From contig OY294068.1 in the NCBI GenBank assembly GCA_958510875.1, forward strand, positions 31,042,297 through 31,106,296: DNA of 64,000 nucleotides, given 5' to 3'. This stretch comes from Endomychus coccineus (lineage: Eukaryota; Arthropoda; Insecta; Coleoptera; Endomychidae). The position numbers and the translations under genes were made by a program. A model generated the notes under the pieces. It was given only the letters and a program-made list of their open reading frames with translations. It had not been told where the DNA came from and searched no databases. Below are positions 12,310 through 24,877 of the stretch, one piece after another. Each line of letters starts with the position of its first letter. Position 1 is the stretch's first letter.

Positions 12310-15300
12310 TTTATTAAATGAAATGAGTGATAATAGAAAATATATGTACAAAAGAAAATAAATATTTACACCTAGTCTAAATGAACAACAATTTCATAAA
12401 ATCAATTTAAATAATGTTAAGTATTTGACCTAGTCGGGATAGTTTGCAACAATTAAACAATCGGAAGTCTTAGATTATAATTCAAATCAGAATGTCAGAA
12501 TGTCTATTCGCGTGATACGGTTGTTTACCTCGAACAGATGGTCTTCGAAAAAAAATTAAACGCCAAGTAATGTACGTTTGGAACGTTGACCCGTAATAAG
12601 AAACCAGCAGAAATAATTTAATAATTTCGTGAGTATCTGGGGCACTGTCGACACAGGTGGTTGTATTTATTTCGAATTTTACGTGTTCGGTAATAATATT
12701 CGAGTTCAATTCCTCAACCCAGATAATAAATTATTTTGTTTTCGGTACTCGAAATCCTGTCGGCAAGCGGTCTATTTTTCCTCAACACAAATAATAAATT
12801 ATTCGGTTTTCGGTACAGTCAGTCGGAAGGAATGTGATGTATCTTTCCTCAACACAAATAATAACTTATTTGGTTTTCGGTAAGTGAAGTTAGTACTGAA
12901 GTTGGTTGTACGATATTTACCTTCGAACTCGGTCAAAGTATTTGAGTGGATCCTACGGAGCGCGGACGGAGTTTATAATGAAAAATAAAAATAAAATCTT
13001 AGAAATTAACGTTGAATTAATTAAACGGTCGGTAATAATGTATCGGAATCGTAGTGACTTAGTGGTCGGACGGCTGATTCTTCAATCCCTTTCGTGTGAA
13101 ATCCGTTCTCCTTTTATAATAGTTTTTGGGCCAAAAGAAATAAAACGTCAGAGGTGGTCTGATATTCTGGCAGTTATCTCCTAGTAGCTTCAACTTTTTC
13201 TACATAGGATGTGCAAAACTTTGATGCGTTAGAATCTCAACCTCGTCGGTGTTATTTCTTTTTAACCCGAGGAGTACAGTAATTTATAAGTAACGAGGGC
13301 ACTTCGTTACAGTGTAGATAGAAAACAGAAATAATCGAAAGAATAAATGTTATTATATGAAAATTACATAAAATTAAGAAGCAAGTTTTCTTGATTTTGA
13401 AAGTTTACTTGAAATGATCAACCTATTTATGTCACATTTTCATTCTGAATGTTCTACTATCTTTTAATTGTTCATTATCTATGTGATACAAAGTGAATTT
13501 CCAGGCATGGTGTTGAAGTGGTTGAACACAAAGCAAGTAGTTCAAACCCTAGAGCATTTAGAGGAACCGGGTATAAGCTAGGAGAAACCAGTAATGATTC
13601 TATAACCATACCAGGTGCAGCTGAACCCGCTAGACCGAATGAAGTCACTCTTAAATTGTGGAGAGATGGCTTTAGCATTAATGAAGGAGAATTGCGAGCA
13701 TATTCAGATTCTTCAAATCGCGGTTTCTTAGAAAGTATACGGCGTGGAGAAATCCCTGAAGAATTGAGGAGTGGTGGATCAGAGGTAAATAGTCAGAAAA
13801 TTACAAAGTTCAATTCAGGATTTGAAAACAGGAGAATATCCTTTGACATTCTTTTTTTCATGCTGTGTTTCCTTAGGTTCATTTGGCTATGGAAGATCAT
13901 CGCATGGAGGCTTATAGTAAAACAAGTACTAGTGGTAAAAAACTTAGGTCATTTACAGGGCAGGGTTATACATTAGGTAATCCTGCACCTCCCGTTGTTG
14001 GAGCATGTCGTGATGAAGATAAACCTGTAAATGAGGCTGAAGCTAGAGAAAATTTGAAAGTTGACTCATCACAGCCTACTACAAGGTAAGCTATTTACAA
14101 ATTGAGTATTTGGTTCAGGTAGTAAGGAAAAGTTGCAAGGGGTGGTTCATTCATTGCAAAATGTAACTCAATATCTTATCGCAAGGGTAAGAGAGGAGTT
14201 GTCACCTTCCACCGATGCACAATCAAAACACAACACTTATGTTTCATTCATTGTGTTTGTGATTTAACTTTCAGTTGATTGTATATTTGTAAAACAATGT
14301 AGCATAATCATAAAGGTAATATGGGCAACTCTAATTAAAGGAGTCGGCGAAGGGGGGGGGGGTGTCTGCGGAACTTGTCGGGGCAATTTTTTTCCGTTTC
14401 TACATCTTTTTTGAACTACTTTACCGGCATTTAGAGACAAAACGTTTTTTATGAGTTTTTTTCAATTTTTTGGGTTGTTTTTCAACGAAAATGCGAAAAA
14501 ACTGTTTTTGACCCCAGAAATCGACATTTTATAGTAATAAACATCCAAGAAGTCATTTCCGATCGTAAATTAGCCGCTGAATCCGAAAATGGTGTCAGTT
14601 TCCTTCCATAATCTTACATAACGCATCATTTTCTATCCATTGACTGATTTTCGGCAAAATTCCCTTTTTTTTTTACTTAAAACTTTAAATCACTAAAATC
14701 GTGATCAAAATTGACTGATTTTGATGTAAAATTTCCCAAGCAATCTGATTCTGACAATTTTTCAATCCCACATGATGACCCAGAGCCACAAAATTCAACA
14801 AGGCGCAAAACATAGGCTACACAACGAAAAATTAGTGTAATTTAGTAATTTTGTGGCTCTGGGTCATCATGTGGGATTGAAAAATTGTCAAAATCAGAAT
14901 GTTCGGGAAATTTTTACATCAAAATCAGTAATTTTGATCACGATTTTAGTAGATTTAGAGTTTTAAGAAACAAACTTCAAACTACAAAAAAACGAAAGAT
15001 TTGCAACTACCAAAAAGCTTTTTTCAAACTGCTTTTCCAAAGCACCAAAATATTTTTAAAAAATAATGTAATATGTTTGCGATCGAAAATTGTCCAAGTA
15101 ATCCAAATATCCTAAATTATGCAACTTTGAGATCGAAAAAGGTCAAAAACTGGAAGAAAATTACGTTTGCCTGGTTTTTGGCGTAAAATTAAAGGTATAA
15201 TACTGAAGTGTAAAACCTGTTGGATGACGTTCGGGCAATGTTTACCTACCGCAAAATTTATCGCTGAATCCGATTCCGGGGTCATATGTCCCAAAAAAAG

Positions 15301-16245
15301 ACTTGTCAGCGACCTGACAACAGATTTTTGTAAAGTAATATCGGTTTTTGTCTTTTTTTCGATTTTTTGACCTCTAAATTCCATTTAGTCAGAAGAATTC
15401 TCATTTTATCGTAAAGCTGAGGTAAAAACACGCAAATTCCGCAAAAAAAATTTTTTAAGTGGCTGCTCACACTGATATGTCGCTGTCAAAAAAAAAGGTA
15501 TTTTGCCGCAAATCAGCCAATAGATAGAAAATGATGCGTTATGTAAGGAAAATGACACCATTTTCGGATTCAGCGGCCAATTTCCGATCGGAAATGACTT
15601 ATTGGACTTTTATTTATTATAAAATGTCGATCTCTAGAGTCAAAAACAGTCTTTTGACATTTTCGTTGAAAACACCCCAAAAAATTGAAAAACTTTTTAA
15701 AGGCTAAGTATTCTAATCTCTAAATGCCGGTAAACGAGTTCAAATACGATGTAGAAACGGAAAAAAATTGCCCCGGCAAGTTCCGCAGATCACATACCCC
15801 CCCCCCTCCCGGGTCGTCTCCTTTAATTTAGAATTGCCCATATATAAATAGGTAAAAATTTGGATTTCAATAAAATATTTTTTGCAACGAGTAGTAATGA
15901 AAACTTTACGTGATTATATTAGCTGGCAAAAACGTCAGAATATATCGAATCCCATTTACCCCTTTTAGGATTGAGTTTTGAAAAATGAATCATGATTTTC
16001 TTCAAATAGTATTATTTTGTTCCAGTATACAAATTCGCTTAGCTGATGGATCAAGACTTGTAGCACAATTCAATCATGGACACACCGTGGGAGAAATACG
16101 CACATATATTTTGACAGCTCGACCTCAGTATGCAACTCAGAGCTTTAATCTAATTTCATCCTATCCATCCAAAATATTAGAAGATTCTCAAACAATCTCA
16201 GAAGCAGGAATTTTAAACTCCGCTATAATGCAAAAAATCATTTAG
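10815..16245 (+). CDS. NSFL1C: p47/NSFL1C, UBA-SEP-UBX cofactor of p97
   Basis: Adaptor that links the AAA ATPase p97 (VCP) to ubiquitinated substrates and to Golgi/ER membrane fusion. Exons 10815-10916, 10979-11304, 13505-13784, 13877-14085 and 16026-16245 give 378 aa, against 370 for human p47. Order: N-terminal UBA-like domain (1-45, ..ITGVNEDRAKFYLDSA..), acidic serine-rich linker, SEP domain (about 165-250: LKLWRDGFSINEGELR, FLESIRRGEIPEEL, MEDHR), and C-terminal UBX domain (about 305-378). Two p97-binding SHP motifs, FRGTGYKLG and FTGQGYTLG, flank the SEP domain as in the family. Exon joins keep frame with GT..AG ends. Introns 2 and 4 are expanded by repeats. The start codon in AAAAATGTCC matches the family's N-terminus. 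Confidence 0.95.
11557..11934 (+). other. Unidentified 125-codon ORF in p47 intron 2
   Basis: An uninterrupted ORF starting MTMSECENILQCQCC. It has a cysteine cluster (C..CC..CC....C..C.C within the first 30 residues), an acidic serine-rich stretch, then a heptad-rich helix likely to form a coiled coil. That order recalls ORF1 proteins of non-LTR retrotransposons, but no diagnostic domain is present and I do not recognise the family. It is in sense orientation with p47 but has no splice link to it. The DNA after it has no RT. Confidence 0.35.
12257..12304. repeat. (TA)n microsatellite
   Basis: About 24 uninterrupted TA units within p47 intron 2. Confidence 0.95.
12711..12882. repeat. Three tandem ~68-bp repeats
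   Basis: A block TCCTCAAC..ATAATAAATTATT..GGTTTTCGGTA recurs at 12711, 12779 and 12846 (spacings 68 and 67). The most divergent part is the segment between blocks. It lies in p47 intron 2, and its origin is unknown. Confidence 0.7.
14330..15842. mobile_element. 1.5-kb foldback element in p47 intron 4
   Basis: Ends TATGGGCAA and TTGCCCATA are followed inward by long imperfect inverted arms: AATTAAAGGAG, a G-run/C-run, GCGGAACTTG.CGGGGCAA, CCGTTTCTACATC, and a block containing GCCGCTGAATCCGAAAATGG. The arms together cover several hundred bases on each side. No transposase is visible. Flanking TA suggests a TA-target transposon type. An independent hairpin is nested inside (14692-14950). Confidence 0.75.
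14692..14950. repeat. Near-perfect hairpin nested inside the foldback element
   Basis: Arms ACTAAAATCGTGATCAAAATT.. (from 14692) and ..AATTTTGATCACGATTTTAGT (to 14950), including AATCCCACATGATGACCCAG and its inverse, fold over a loop of about 55 bases near 14800-14845. Each arm is about 100 bp with few mismatches. Confidence 0.8.
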
Positions 16246-16573
16246 TTTGAATTTGTCTAGCACATTGTTGTACATTACCGAATATGGTATTTATATTTGT
16301 GGGCTTCAATACTGAAGTTTAACTTATTTTAGAAAAGATCTAGAGCATACAGGTACAAAATGAACGACATTTTGTAACTCGTCAAATTGGTGAATACTAC
16401 TCAAGACTATTTGGTTCAAAATTAACAATGTCAGGTTTAAAAAAATTGCTTAAAGAATTTAATCAGGTACATGTAGAATATTTTAGCTATTTTGTTGAAT
16501 ATTATATTTTTGTTACATTCTAGTTCTTATTGCAACTGTATTGGTGAATTTGTTTTCCCTAAAACACAAATTT

Positions 16574-16579
16574 AATAAA
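16574..16579 (+). terminator. Possible polyadenylation signal of p47
   Basis: AATAAA about 330 bases after the p47 stop codon, the first good match in sense. Confidence 0.45.
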
Positions 16580-16784
16580 GTATTTGAAGGAGACAAGAAT
16601 TATCAATTTACACAATAAAATTTTGAATTGTATACATTCAAAATTCCTGTATGACAAAAACATCATGGACCTATCAATGATGCTTATCATTTCTGTCTAG
16701 GATTAACATGTTTTTAGAAACTCGACATGACTGTTGACTTGTTCCTCTATTAATGCTAATGTGCAAGGACATGTCAGTTTTTCC

Positions 16785-17024
16785 ATAGTCAAAGTATAAA
16801 GGTCTGTTGGAGCCTCCCTATCATCGTTTCCCGCGCTTGATTACGTCACCTGTCTCCTCCAATCACAGTATTGCTCTCATCGGCTCGACGCCGGCACGTA
16901 ACATCATATTATGTCGTCGTCAACAACATTAAATAAACGAAATAAACGACCAATCAGCTTGCACACGAATTTTAAAAAGAGTAGAAGGGAGGCTCCATCC
17001 AACAAACCTTTATACTTTGACTAT
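16785..17024. mobile_element. 240-bp MITE
   Basis: Terminal inverted repeats of about 36 bp: ATAGTCAAAGTATAAAGGTC at the left and its inverse at the right, each followed inward by GGAGCCTCCCT with a small indel. The interior is unrelated and more GC-rich. No coding. It lies just downstream of p47. Confidence 0.8.
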
Positions 17025-17076
17025 TGGTATAAGTATATACCGACCCGTAAGAGGACACATTCGCGTTTATGCTATA

Positions 17077-18283
17077 AGGGGTCATTCACAAATTACGTAA
17101 CGATACTTTTCACTATTTTTCCATCCCCCTTCCCCCCTTCTCATGAACCGTATAACAAACAACCCCCCCCACCGTGATATTACGTAACGTGTTATAAATG
17201 TACCCCCTCAAATTCTCATTTTGTTGTATCAAAAAATGGTACCGGTAAAAAAAAATTCTAAATAAAAAGTTTGTTTATTGATATTTAACTATATTATATA
17301 TATTTATATATTATTTTAAATGGTAACATTTTGGACTTCATTCACTGAACCATACAGCAAGCAAAAAATGACGAATAAAATAACCTCAAAGTTGCTTGAA
17401 ATTAGTTGTCATCACATTTGTAAATGAAAAATTGATAGTTACTTTGGCAAAAAAATGTTTCCTTTCAGCTTTTTTTCTGTTCGCCGATTCAATCAAATTT
17501 TTAATCACAATATCAGTAGCTTCATCTCGTTGAGCACCTGGGCATTTGTGCATTTGTGTTGAGATTTCAATTCATTCCAATATCATTCGTTTTTGTTTGT
17601 ACAGCCTCAAACAATTTGCTTTACGAATTTTTGTTCTTACCAGACATTGTTTCTCAGTTGTAAAAGTAGGAAATCAAAACTTGTGTCGAGAGATGTGTGC
17701 TTATTTATATTGTTGTTTGATAAGAAAGAAGATAGTTAGTCAATGATATAGGCAAAATGGTTTGATCCAAATGGGCATCACCACTAGATGTCACTAGCTC
17801 GATTGTGCCCAAGTCATGGCGTGACAATAATAGCAAATTATTAAATTATGAGATGGTTAACGAAAACTGCAAGAAATTCCTTATAAGTTTCATATTCCAT
17901 CCAGGAGGCGTACTAGTACAGTGCCATAAATTATGCAAATTTTGGAAGGTTCTTTTGAAAGAACCTAGATGTCACGCGCGATTGCTTCAAACATTCTTTC
18001 TACAGTGACTGCCTAACTATCTTCTTTCTTATCAAACAACGTTTAAATGAATACTCAAACGGTAAATAAAAACAGATCATTTGAACCGCCAAGAATTCTA
18101 CTTTATCGGCTGCTCTGAAACCGCGCTTAAATTGAAAATACTTCAAGAACGCCTGTTTATTTTAAATGCAATATTCAAACGAAAAATTTATTTGTATTTA
18201 CATTTTGTTACGTAACGCGACCGTATAAACCCCCCCCCCCCCCCCAAAAAAAAACTGCGTTACGTAATTTGTGAATGACCTCT
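17077..18283. mobile_element. 1.2-kb non-autonomous DNA element
   Basis: Terminal inverted repeats AGGGGTCATTCACAAATTAC (continuing GTAACG) at 17077-17102 and the inverse at 18258-18283. C-runs lie inside both ends. A second inverted pair of 27 bp is nested within (17713-17739 and 18013-18039, core AAGAAAGAAGATAGTTAG). No transposase ORF. Confidence 0.75.
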
Positions 18284-18479
18284 AAATAAGGATGGTCGTA
18301 CAATTTTGTTTAACCGTAATCTACTTAATTTAATATCGCCGCACGAGACACTGAAAGCGACGAAAAAGATTATTAAGTTACTTGTACCAGTAACTAACCA
18401 GCGTTTAAACGCAAAACATTTTCTGTCTTGGCAGTACCAGTTTGGGATCGCGTGATTGAAAGGATGAATCGATTCCATA

Positions 18480-19030
18480 CAGTGGCGGCTCCTCGAAGGA
18501 GGCTAAGGAGGCTCAGCCTCCTCACCAATTTATCTTGTAGATCATTCTTCATTTTATTTCTTGTTTCTCTGATAATTTTTTTAATTTTACAATTAATTCC
18601 CCGTCCTCAGTAGTTATTTTTAATCTGGCAACAGTGCCCTGAGGCTAGACTGTATATATCTCAAACCCTAAACAGTGAACACCTGTTGCTCAACACAGTT
18701 GACGTTTTTCCGACCAGTCCAATTGCTAAATACCGTAAAACATAGCTGAAATGGCAACACTTTCAGTAGGCTAGCCTGCCGCCGGCAAAGAGTTGTCTCT
18801 TTGGCCGCCGGCCTTTCAGCTCAGTACGCTCGGTGGTATGGAATACGATACATGCGTGTTGCGTCGGTGTTTGTTTTGTGACGCCACGCGAAGTAAGGTT
18901 AGATTGGAATTTGTCTGTTCGGTAAATTATTAAAATTCAAAATGAGTGCTAGTGATTTAGTTGCTGACTTTTTAGAAAATCCATTTATAGGCGAGGAAAT
19001 AAAGCACAAAAAAGGCTAAAGTAAAAAAAA
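18480..19030 (+). mobile_element. Possible 5' end of a hAT-like element
   Basis: Begins CAGTGGCGGCTCCTCGAAGG, the CAGTGGCGG-type terminus common in hAT elements, with a local AGGAGGCT/AGCCTCCT hairpin. A short ORF at 18941 (MSASDLVADF) ends after about 25 codons. No transposase domain remains, and the 3' end is not found before the tandem array at 19.2 kb. Confidence 0.35.
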
Positions 19031-19194
19031 AATTGGATGAACCGATTTTGATAAACATTTTTTTAATCGAAGTCATTTAGAAAAAATGTTACCATTTTTT
19101 TTTTCTAATGTGCATTTTAGCATCTCATTGAATGCACTTCCAGGAGATAATATTAAAAATGTTGAAAAGATGTCCAAATATAGCCAAAATTTCT

Positions 19195-20070
19195 CACTCG
19201 GGAGTTTTTGGGGTCGCTGATCACGATTCCGGTGCCAGATTTCATCTACAACGCACTTGGGGCTCAGTACATCCGGATAATATCGTCGTCTCCAGGGAAT
19301 TCGGAAAAATCTCTTTTGCTATGGAGTGATACTTAGTGGGAAGGTTCTCTTGTGGTTGCCGGCTGTGACCAAGACTTTCAATAGTCACCTGATGCTCAGG
19401 ATACCCTGATGACCTAGGTCACCTCCATGGATTGTTTTTTAATATGCTTTGAAACGCAACCAAATTCATATCTCGGAGGTTTTTGAGGTCGCTGAACACG
19501 ATTCCGGTGCCGGATTTGAATTACGGCGCACCTGGGGATCAGGACATCCTGGTACCATTGACGTCTCCAGGGAATTCGTGAAATTATCTTTTGGAATGGG
19601 ATGAAACCTGCTAGGGAGGTTCTCTTGAACATGCGGGTCGTGACCAAGACTTTCAATAGTCACCTGGTGGTCAGGATACACTGATGACCTAGGTCATCTC
19701 CATGGATTGTTTTTCAATATGCTTTGAAATGCAACCAAATTCATATCTCGGAGGTTTTTGAGGTCGCTGAACACGATTCCGGTGCCGGATTTGAATTACG
19801 GCGCACCTGGGGATCAGGACATCCTGGTACCATTGACGTCTCCAGGGAATTCGTGAAATTATCTTTTGGAATGGGATGAAACCTGCTAGGGAGGTTCTCT
19901 TGAGCATACGGGTCGTAACCAAGACTTTCAATAGTCACCTGGTGGTCATGATACCCTGATGACCTAGGTCATCTCCATGGATTGTTTTTTAATATGCTTT
20001 GAAACGCAACAAAATTCGTATCTCGGAGGTTTTTGGGGCCGCTGAACACGATTCTGGAGTCGCTTTATTT
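19195..20070. repeat. 275-bp tandem repeat array, about three units
   Basis: The marker GACCTAGGTC occurs at 19411, 19686 and 19961, exactly 275 bp apart. The two central units are nearly identical. The first unit (from about 19195) is more diverged and the last is cut short near 20070. Each unit contains the module GGTCGCTGAACACGATTCCG. ORFs seen on the minus strand in the units are by-products of the repeat. Confidence 0.9.
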
Positions 20071-20454
20071 CCTCACCTATTAGTGGATTAACATATGACA
20101 AAAAAGTGTTTTTTATAAAAATAAACGGCCTTTACCGGGTTTCAAAGGATTAGTGATGTCAGGTAAGTATCAAAATCGATCATTTAATACTGAATATTAT
20201 AAAAAATATTTATGGTTAACGGGATCTGCGGATAAAGTAATTACTACGTACAATGTACAATTGAATCGAATAAACGAGTGCATTATAAAATCCCTACTTC
20301 GCTACTAATATATAATTGCGAAAATAAATTTGTATAAAAGACTAGTGTATTGTCGTAGGTCTGTCTGTTACGTTTTCACGTAAAAACTAAGCAACAAATA
20401 TATCTGTGTATGTGGATAATTGCATTCTTTGCTTAAATGAGATCTACTATCGCG

Positions 20455-20541
20455 TACCCGCAATCTTTTTCCCTGACATGGACCCCTTGCAGGTCGTCAT
20501 CGACCCCTGGGGGTAGATTTAGACCACTTTAGGTATCACTG
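20455..20541 (-). mobile_element. Terminal fragment of a hAT element
   Basis: Read on the minus strand it begins CAGTGATACCTAAAGTGGTC and continues with CCCCCAGGGGTCGA, the layout of many animal hAT ends. Only this end is present. Confidence 0.45.
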
Positions 20542-23500
20542 ATCTAGAGTTTGCATGCATGATTGAAATAAATCCATGTTTTAACAAATATATGCGGAAC
20601 AAAGCCACATACAGTATTTGCCCAAAAGGAATATGATGAAAGGATAGGATAATACTTAAACAAGTGATACTTTCATGATTGTATATTACATGGTTATAAA
20701 TATATCTTACACAATTAATTTAATATACACAAAGCATATATAAAATTTAAGAAAAAAATATCACAATATTAGTTGAAAACTTTCAAAACAGAAAAAGCAA
20801 CTAACTATTAAAACAACCGAATTTGTGTGTTATCTTCAACAATAGCCATAATTCAGAAGGCAGCTCTGATGAGTGATAAAAAAATTAAGTGTCCAATACC
20901 CACAATGTTAACAATTACCTATACCTTAATATTCAACCTCGCAATCATTATTGAATTTAGGATTAGTATGATGAAATTATTATTGATAGTAAATGGACAA
21001 CGTTAAAAAATATTCCGATAATAATAAGGCAGTAAGCATTGTGCAATACCTTATGGAAGACAAAATTAAAAGCTATATATAATTATTAGTGTAAGCAATA
21101 AATGGAATGAGTTTTTTTGTCAATTACTAGAATTCATCAAAAAGCATAGGTTTTAGTTTTGGAAATTACTGGAATCGTCAGTCTCATTATAGAATCATCT
21201 ATTGTCACACTCAGATAAACACAGAGCGCTTACTCCCTCAAACCATGGCTATATTCTGTACAATAACTATGTTGACTATTTACATTTTGACTAGTTGTTA
21301 ACTTACTAATAATAATAGTGATCTTACACACGTGTTCAGATTCAATTTTAAAGCACCGAAATATATAGTACCGCATAGAGCAATTTCTTTAGTATTATGA
21401 AAAATTAATTTTCATAATGAAAAGTATAATGATGTTATTTATATTTTGAAACGGAAGTTCAACCCAATCTGAATTTTTACCAAGTAATAACTAGACACAG
21501 GTGAAAGATGGTCCCCAAATATTCCATATATAGTTACTGTGAAGTAACTATAAGACTTGGCCGGCATCTTATCTCCAGTCACTTGAGAAAAGTCATAGTG
21601 AAGAGTTTAATTTGGCGTTTAGAAGGCTATAGAAATATATAAACATTGAATTTTGATTAATCTATTAACGAAAACAATCCATTAATATCAGTGTTTCGAT
21701 AAACTTCAGGTCAACTCTAGGAACACGTATTTACAAGTAATTATTTGTTTAACAATAGAATTATTGACTACCTGGAATATTTGATGTTTATTTCAGAAAT
21801 ATTTAATCATGCGATTTCAATCCATTGGACTACACAGTTTGGTTGTATGTTAAGGAAAAGTCTATTCTACAGAAGTGAATTCACTTCAAGAGATGCAAGA
21901 CAGAATTGAACGTCACTTTAATACCTCATAGTTGATCCTCAACCGTTTAGAAAATTAATGCATTCTTTAGAAAAACGGATAGAATTGGGTATTCGTGAAA
22001 ACGGAGGACATTTTGAACACTTACTCTACCTGATTAAATATTTCATGTTTATATTAAAATTTATTTTAATTTTCTTCTTCTGATTCTTTGCTTAATTAAT
22101 ATCTTTAGCATAAGAATGATGTTATTGTTTTTGGTTTTTCATAAATTGGTAATTGTTATTTACTTTATACCAGCATCAGTTATTACTTATTATTATCATT
22201 TTCAAATCAAAATATTCCGAAAACGGTACACAATATCGAGTTTTACCAAGAGCACATTTTTCCTGTAAAATTGAATGATGTTTAATTTCACCTAAAATTT
22301 GAATAAGAAAATCTAACCTCAAAAAAGTTATGTTTAAAACTACTTGGTACGAACCGTGTAATTAGCGCCCCTCTATGAGAGTCAGATATAAAAATAAATC
22401 CATACCATGTGTCAGCTTCCTAAACATGTTCATACAAAATTTCATTACAATGTTGCCAGTAGTTTCGAAATAATCGTAAAAAATGCGTTTAAATTTTTTT
22501 TACAACACCCTGTATCTCAATACGGATGCCGTTACGAACATTTTTTCTGAACAAACACCACTTATTTTTCTGAGTTCTACCTATCCTAGCAATGGGGCCA
22601 CCTTTTTTTTAAACATCCTGTATAGTGTTATAGTGTATTCACAGTGAGAACTCTTTTATAGTTTATTATTATTCTTAATATCAATATATTTTTGTTAGAA
22701 TATTTAGGTAAAAAATTATTAAAGGTCACGTTATATGAAATTACATGATAATTTGAATGTTATTATTTTGGCCAGAAGGTAGGAAAATATTCTGAAATGA
22801 TTTCCTGTGATTACTCTACGATGATCATTTTTAGATTCACTATTCATATAATGGAAGAAGCATTGTTGATAAAACACAAATTTGCCCTTGAATAACACTC
22901 CATTTCAAGTTTTGAGTATATAATTCATTAGAATGACGGCGTTGTGTAATGGTCATTCAATTGGTAATCAACAGATTGGGATAAAAAATATTTGCTCTTA
23001 CGGTCACATTTCTTCAGTCCTTAACAGTAAAAACTTCAAACAGATGCAGCTATTCAGTCTTCAAGTATAAAATGTCTCAAATTAATGCATCATAAAATTT
23101 GTAATACTTGTAATATTTACACTAAATATGAATATCTGGTCTAACAGTTCTAACAACTATATTTCGCAGATCGAAAAGTATTCCATTTGAAAATGAGAAC
23201 TCTGAATGAAAATATTTGCCTCATTCTGTGATTGAATCTTAAACACTATGAAGTTCTATTACTTATATTATCTCAGGAGATCATAATTTTTATTCAATGT
23301 ACCTGTAATTAAAACATTTGAGGAGAACAAAATATTGCTACTCACATCTGGTGTTATTATCTAACACTACAGATCAAGTAGTTTTTATTTTAATTGATCA
23401 ATAAAAAATTTCATTCCTTGAATGATGTACGAAACATCAACTAGATACAACTGTCAATTATTCAACTCATGATAAGTATGATAATAACATTCAGGTTGAT

Positions 23501-23974
23501 TTTGATTTGATAATTCATGCCTAGTAAAAAATAATATTCAACTATTTATTATTGGGAAGATGTCAATCATGTGCTTGATTTTTATAATTACAAGTTTTTG
23601 AATATATCTTCTTAATAAGGCCATGATCAATAGAAATAATCCTAAAGCCACAATATTTAGTCCAAATATTATCTGAATAAATGGTATTTTATTTCAGTAT
23701 TATATCAATTTGAAAGGTCCATTAATAATAAATAAAACAGGTCTAGAAATGATTGAGGAATATTCGGTTGAAGGCATGAATGTCTAGATTCTGTTCTAAT
23801 CATACAAAATTTTTAATTGATTATATTTATTTCTGGAAAAAGTCAATTAATATGCCTGATGTCCATTATTATAAGTTTTTGAATATTCGAACCCTGTCCA
23901 GCTTGAGTTAGCCCACACACAAAGTTTGAAGTGTTGTTGGCATTTGCTGAAGGAACAAAACCGGCCACACAATG
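20542..23974. other. AT-rich intergenic DNA without recognisable genes
   Basis: No ORF over 60 codons and no domain. The only repeat hint is 22495-22625, bounded by CACCCTGTATCTCAA and CATCCTGTATAG, the kind of CCTGTA-ended short element also seen at 26759-27497 and 37345. Confidence 0.5.
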
Positions 23975-24877
23975 TACCGATATATCAAAAATTATCTTGG
24001 TCAAGGGTGGTTGTGGAATCTAAAACGTGTGTCTTACATTACGTTTACGAAATAATTATGTCACTGTCACACTGACATCATCAATAACCTACAAATTTCA
24101 TACCTATTTATTTCAGTTGTAAAACAATAATGAACTACAAATTATGAAATAATTATGTGAACTTTGAACCTTTTCAGAGGTTGTGATAGGCCACAATCCG
24201 GGTCAAAAATTGTTTTGAAATAGTTAATTTTCCGTAAATCGAATGACGTTCACGTGAGAAGCCCGTAGCACGCGAGTTGGAAAAGTGCAAACTGGTTGTA
24301 CCTAATACGGCTTTACGACGACTTTTTGCGTGCCGTTTTCGCTCCATTTAGTTAGATTTAGTATCGGACCGTGCCCGACGGCCCTTCTTTTTTCGATAAA
24401 TGTCCATTAAATAGGAAAATTTAAAACGACTAAAATATACACGAAGCGGGTAAAAGCTAGCGGCCCATAGCCAAAAACACTTTATTACAACTGGCGCCGG
24501 TCGTACGGGGCAAGAAACGGCCCCAAATTAACAAGACCGAGGTAAAATGTATAAACTCTAATTTACGCGCAGCGAGCTCCTCGAAGCATATGTCAAAATG
24601 ATTTCGTTCGTAGCTAATTACATAGGACGTCTGGCGTTCATGCAATTATGGTATCTAGATAATTCAAACCTTCTAATTTCGATAGGCCACGTGAAAATCC
24701 AGGAGTCCAAAGCGCTAAAGACTTCTGAGTGTTACAATATTCGTAAAAAAAAGGGGGAATTTCGCACTTTTAGAAACATCAAATTTATTACGATATAATT
24801 ATTTCAACCGTAAAGTAAGACACACGTTTTAGATTCCACAACCACCCTCGACCAAGATAATTTTTGATATACCGGTA
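23975..24877. mobile_element. 0.9-kb TA-flanked inverted-repeat element, copy 1
   Basis: Starts TACCGATATATCAAAAATTA and ends with the inverse, GATATACCGGTA. Inverted ends of about 75 bp contain GTGGTTGTGGAATCTAAAAC. The interior is not self-complementary, is more GC-rich than its surroundings, and matches the copy at 58876-59791 almost throughout. An ORF of 62 codons (24645-24457, minus, starting [10 protein letters not shown]) is conserved in both copies. No transposase is recognised. Confidence 0.8.

Noticed and set aside
13518..13976. 152-codon ORF running through p47 exon 3 into the next exon in another frame
   Set aside because: It reads through a good donor at 13785; the SEP domain only continues in frame if the intron is removed.
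19414..19938. Paired minus-strand ORFs of about 65-80 codons
   Set aside because: They repeat every 275 bp because the DNA is a tandem array; no family resemblance.
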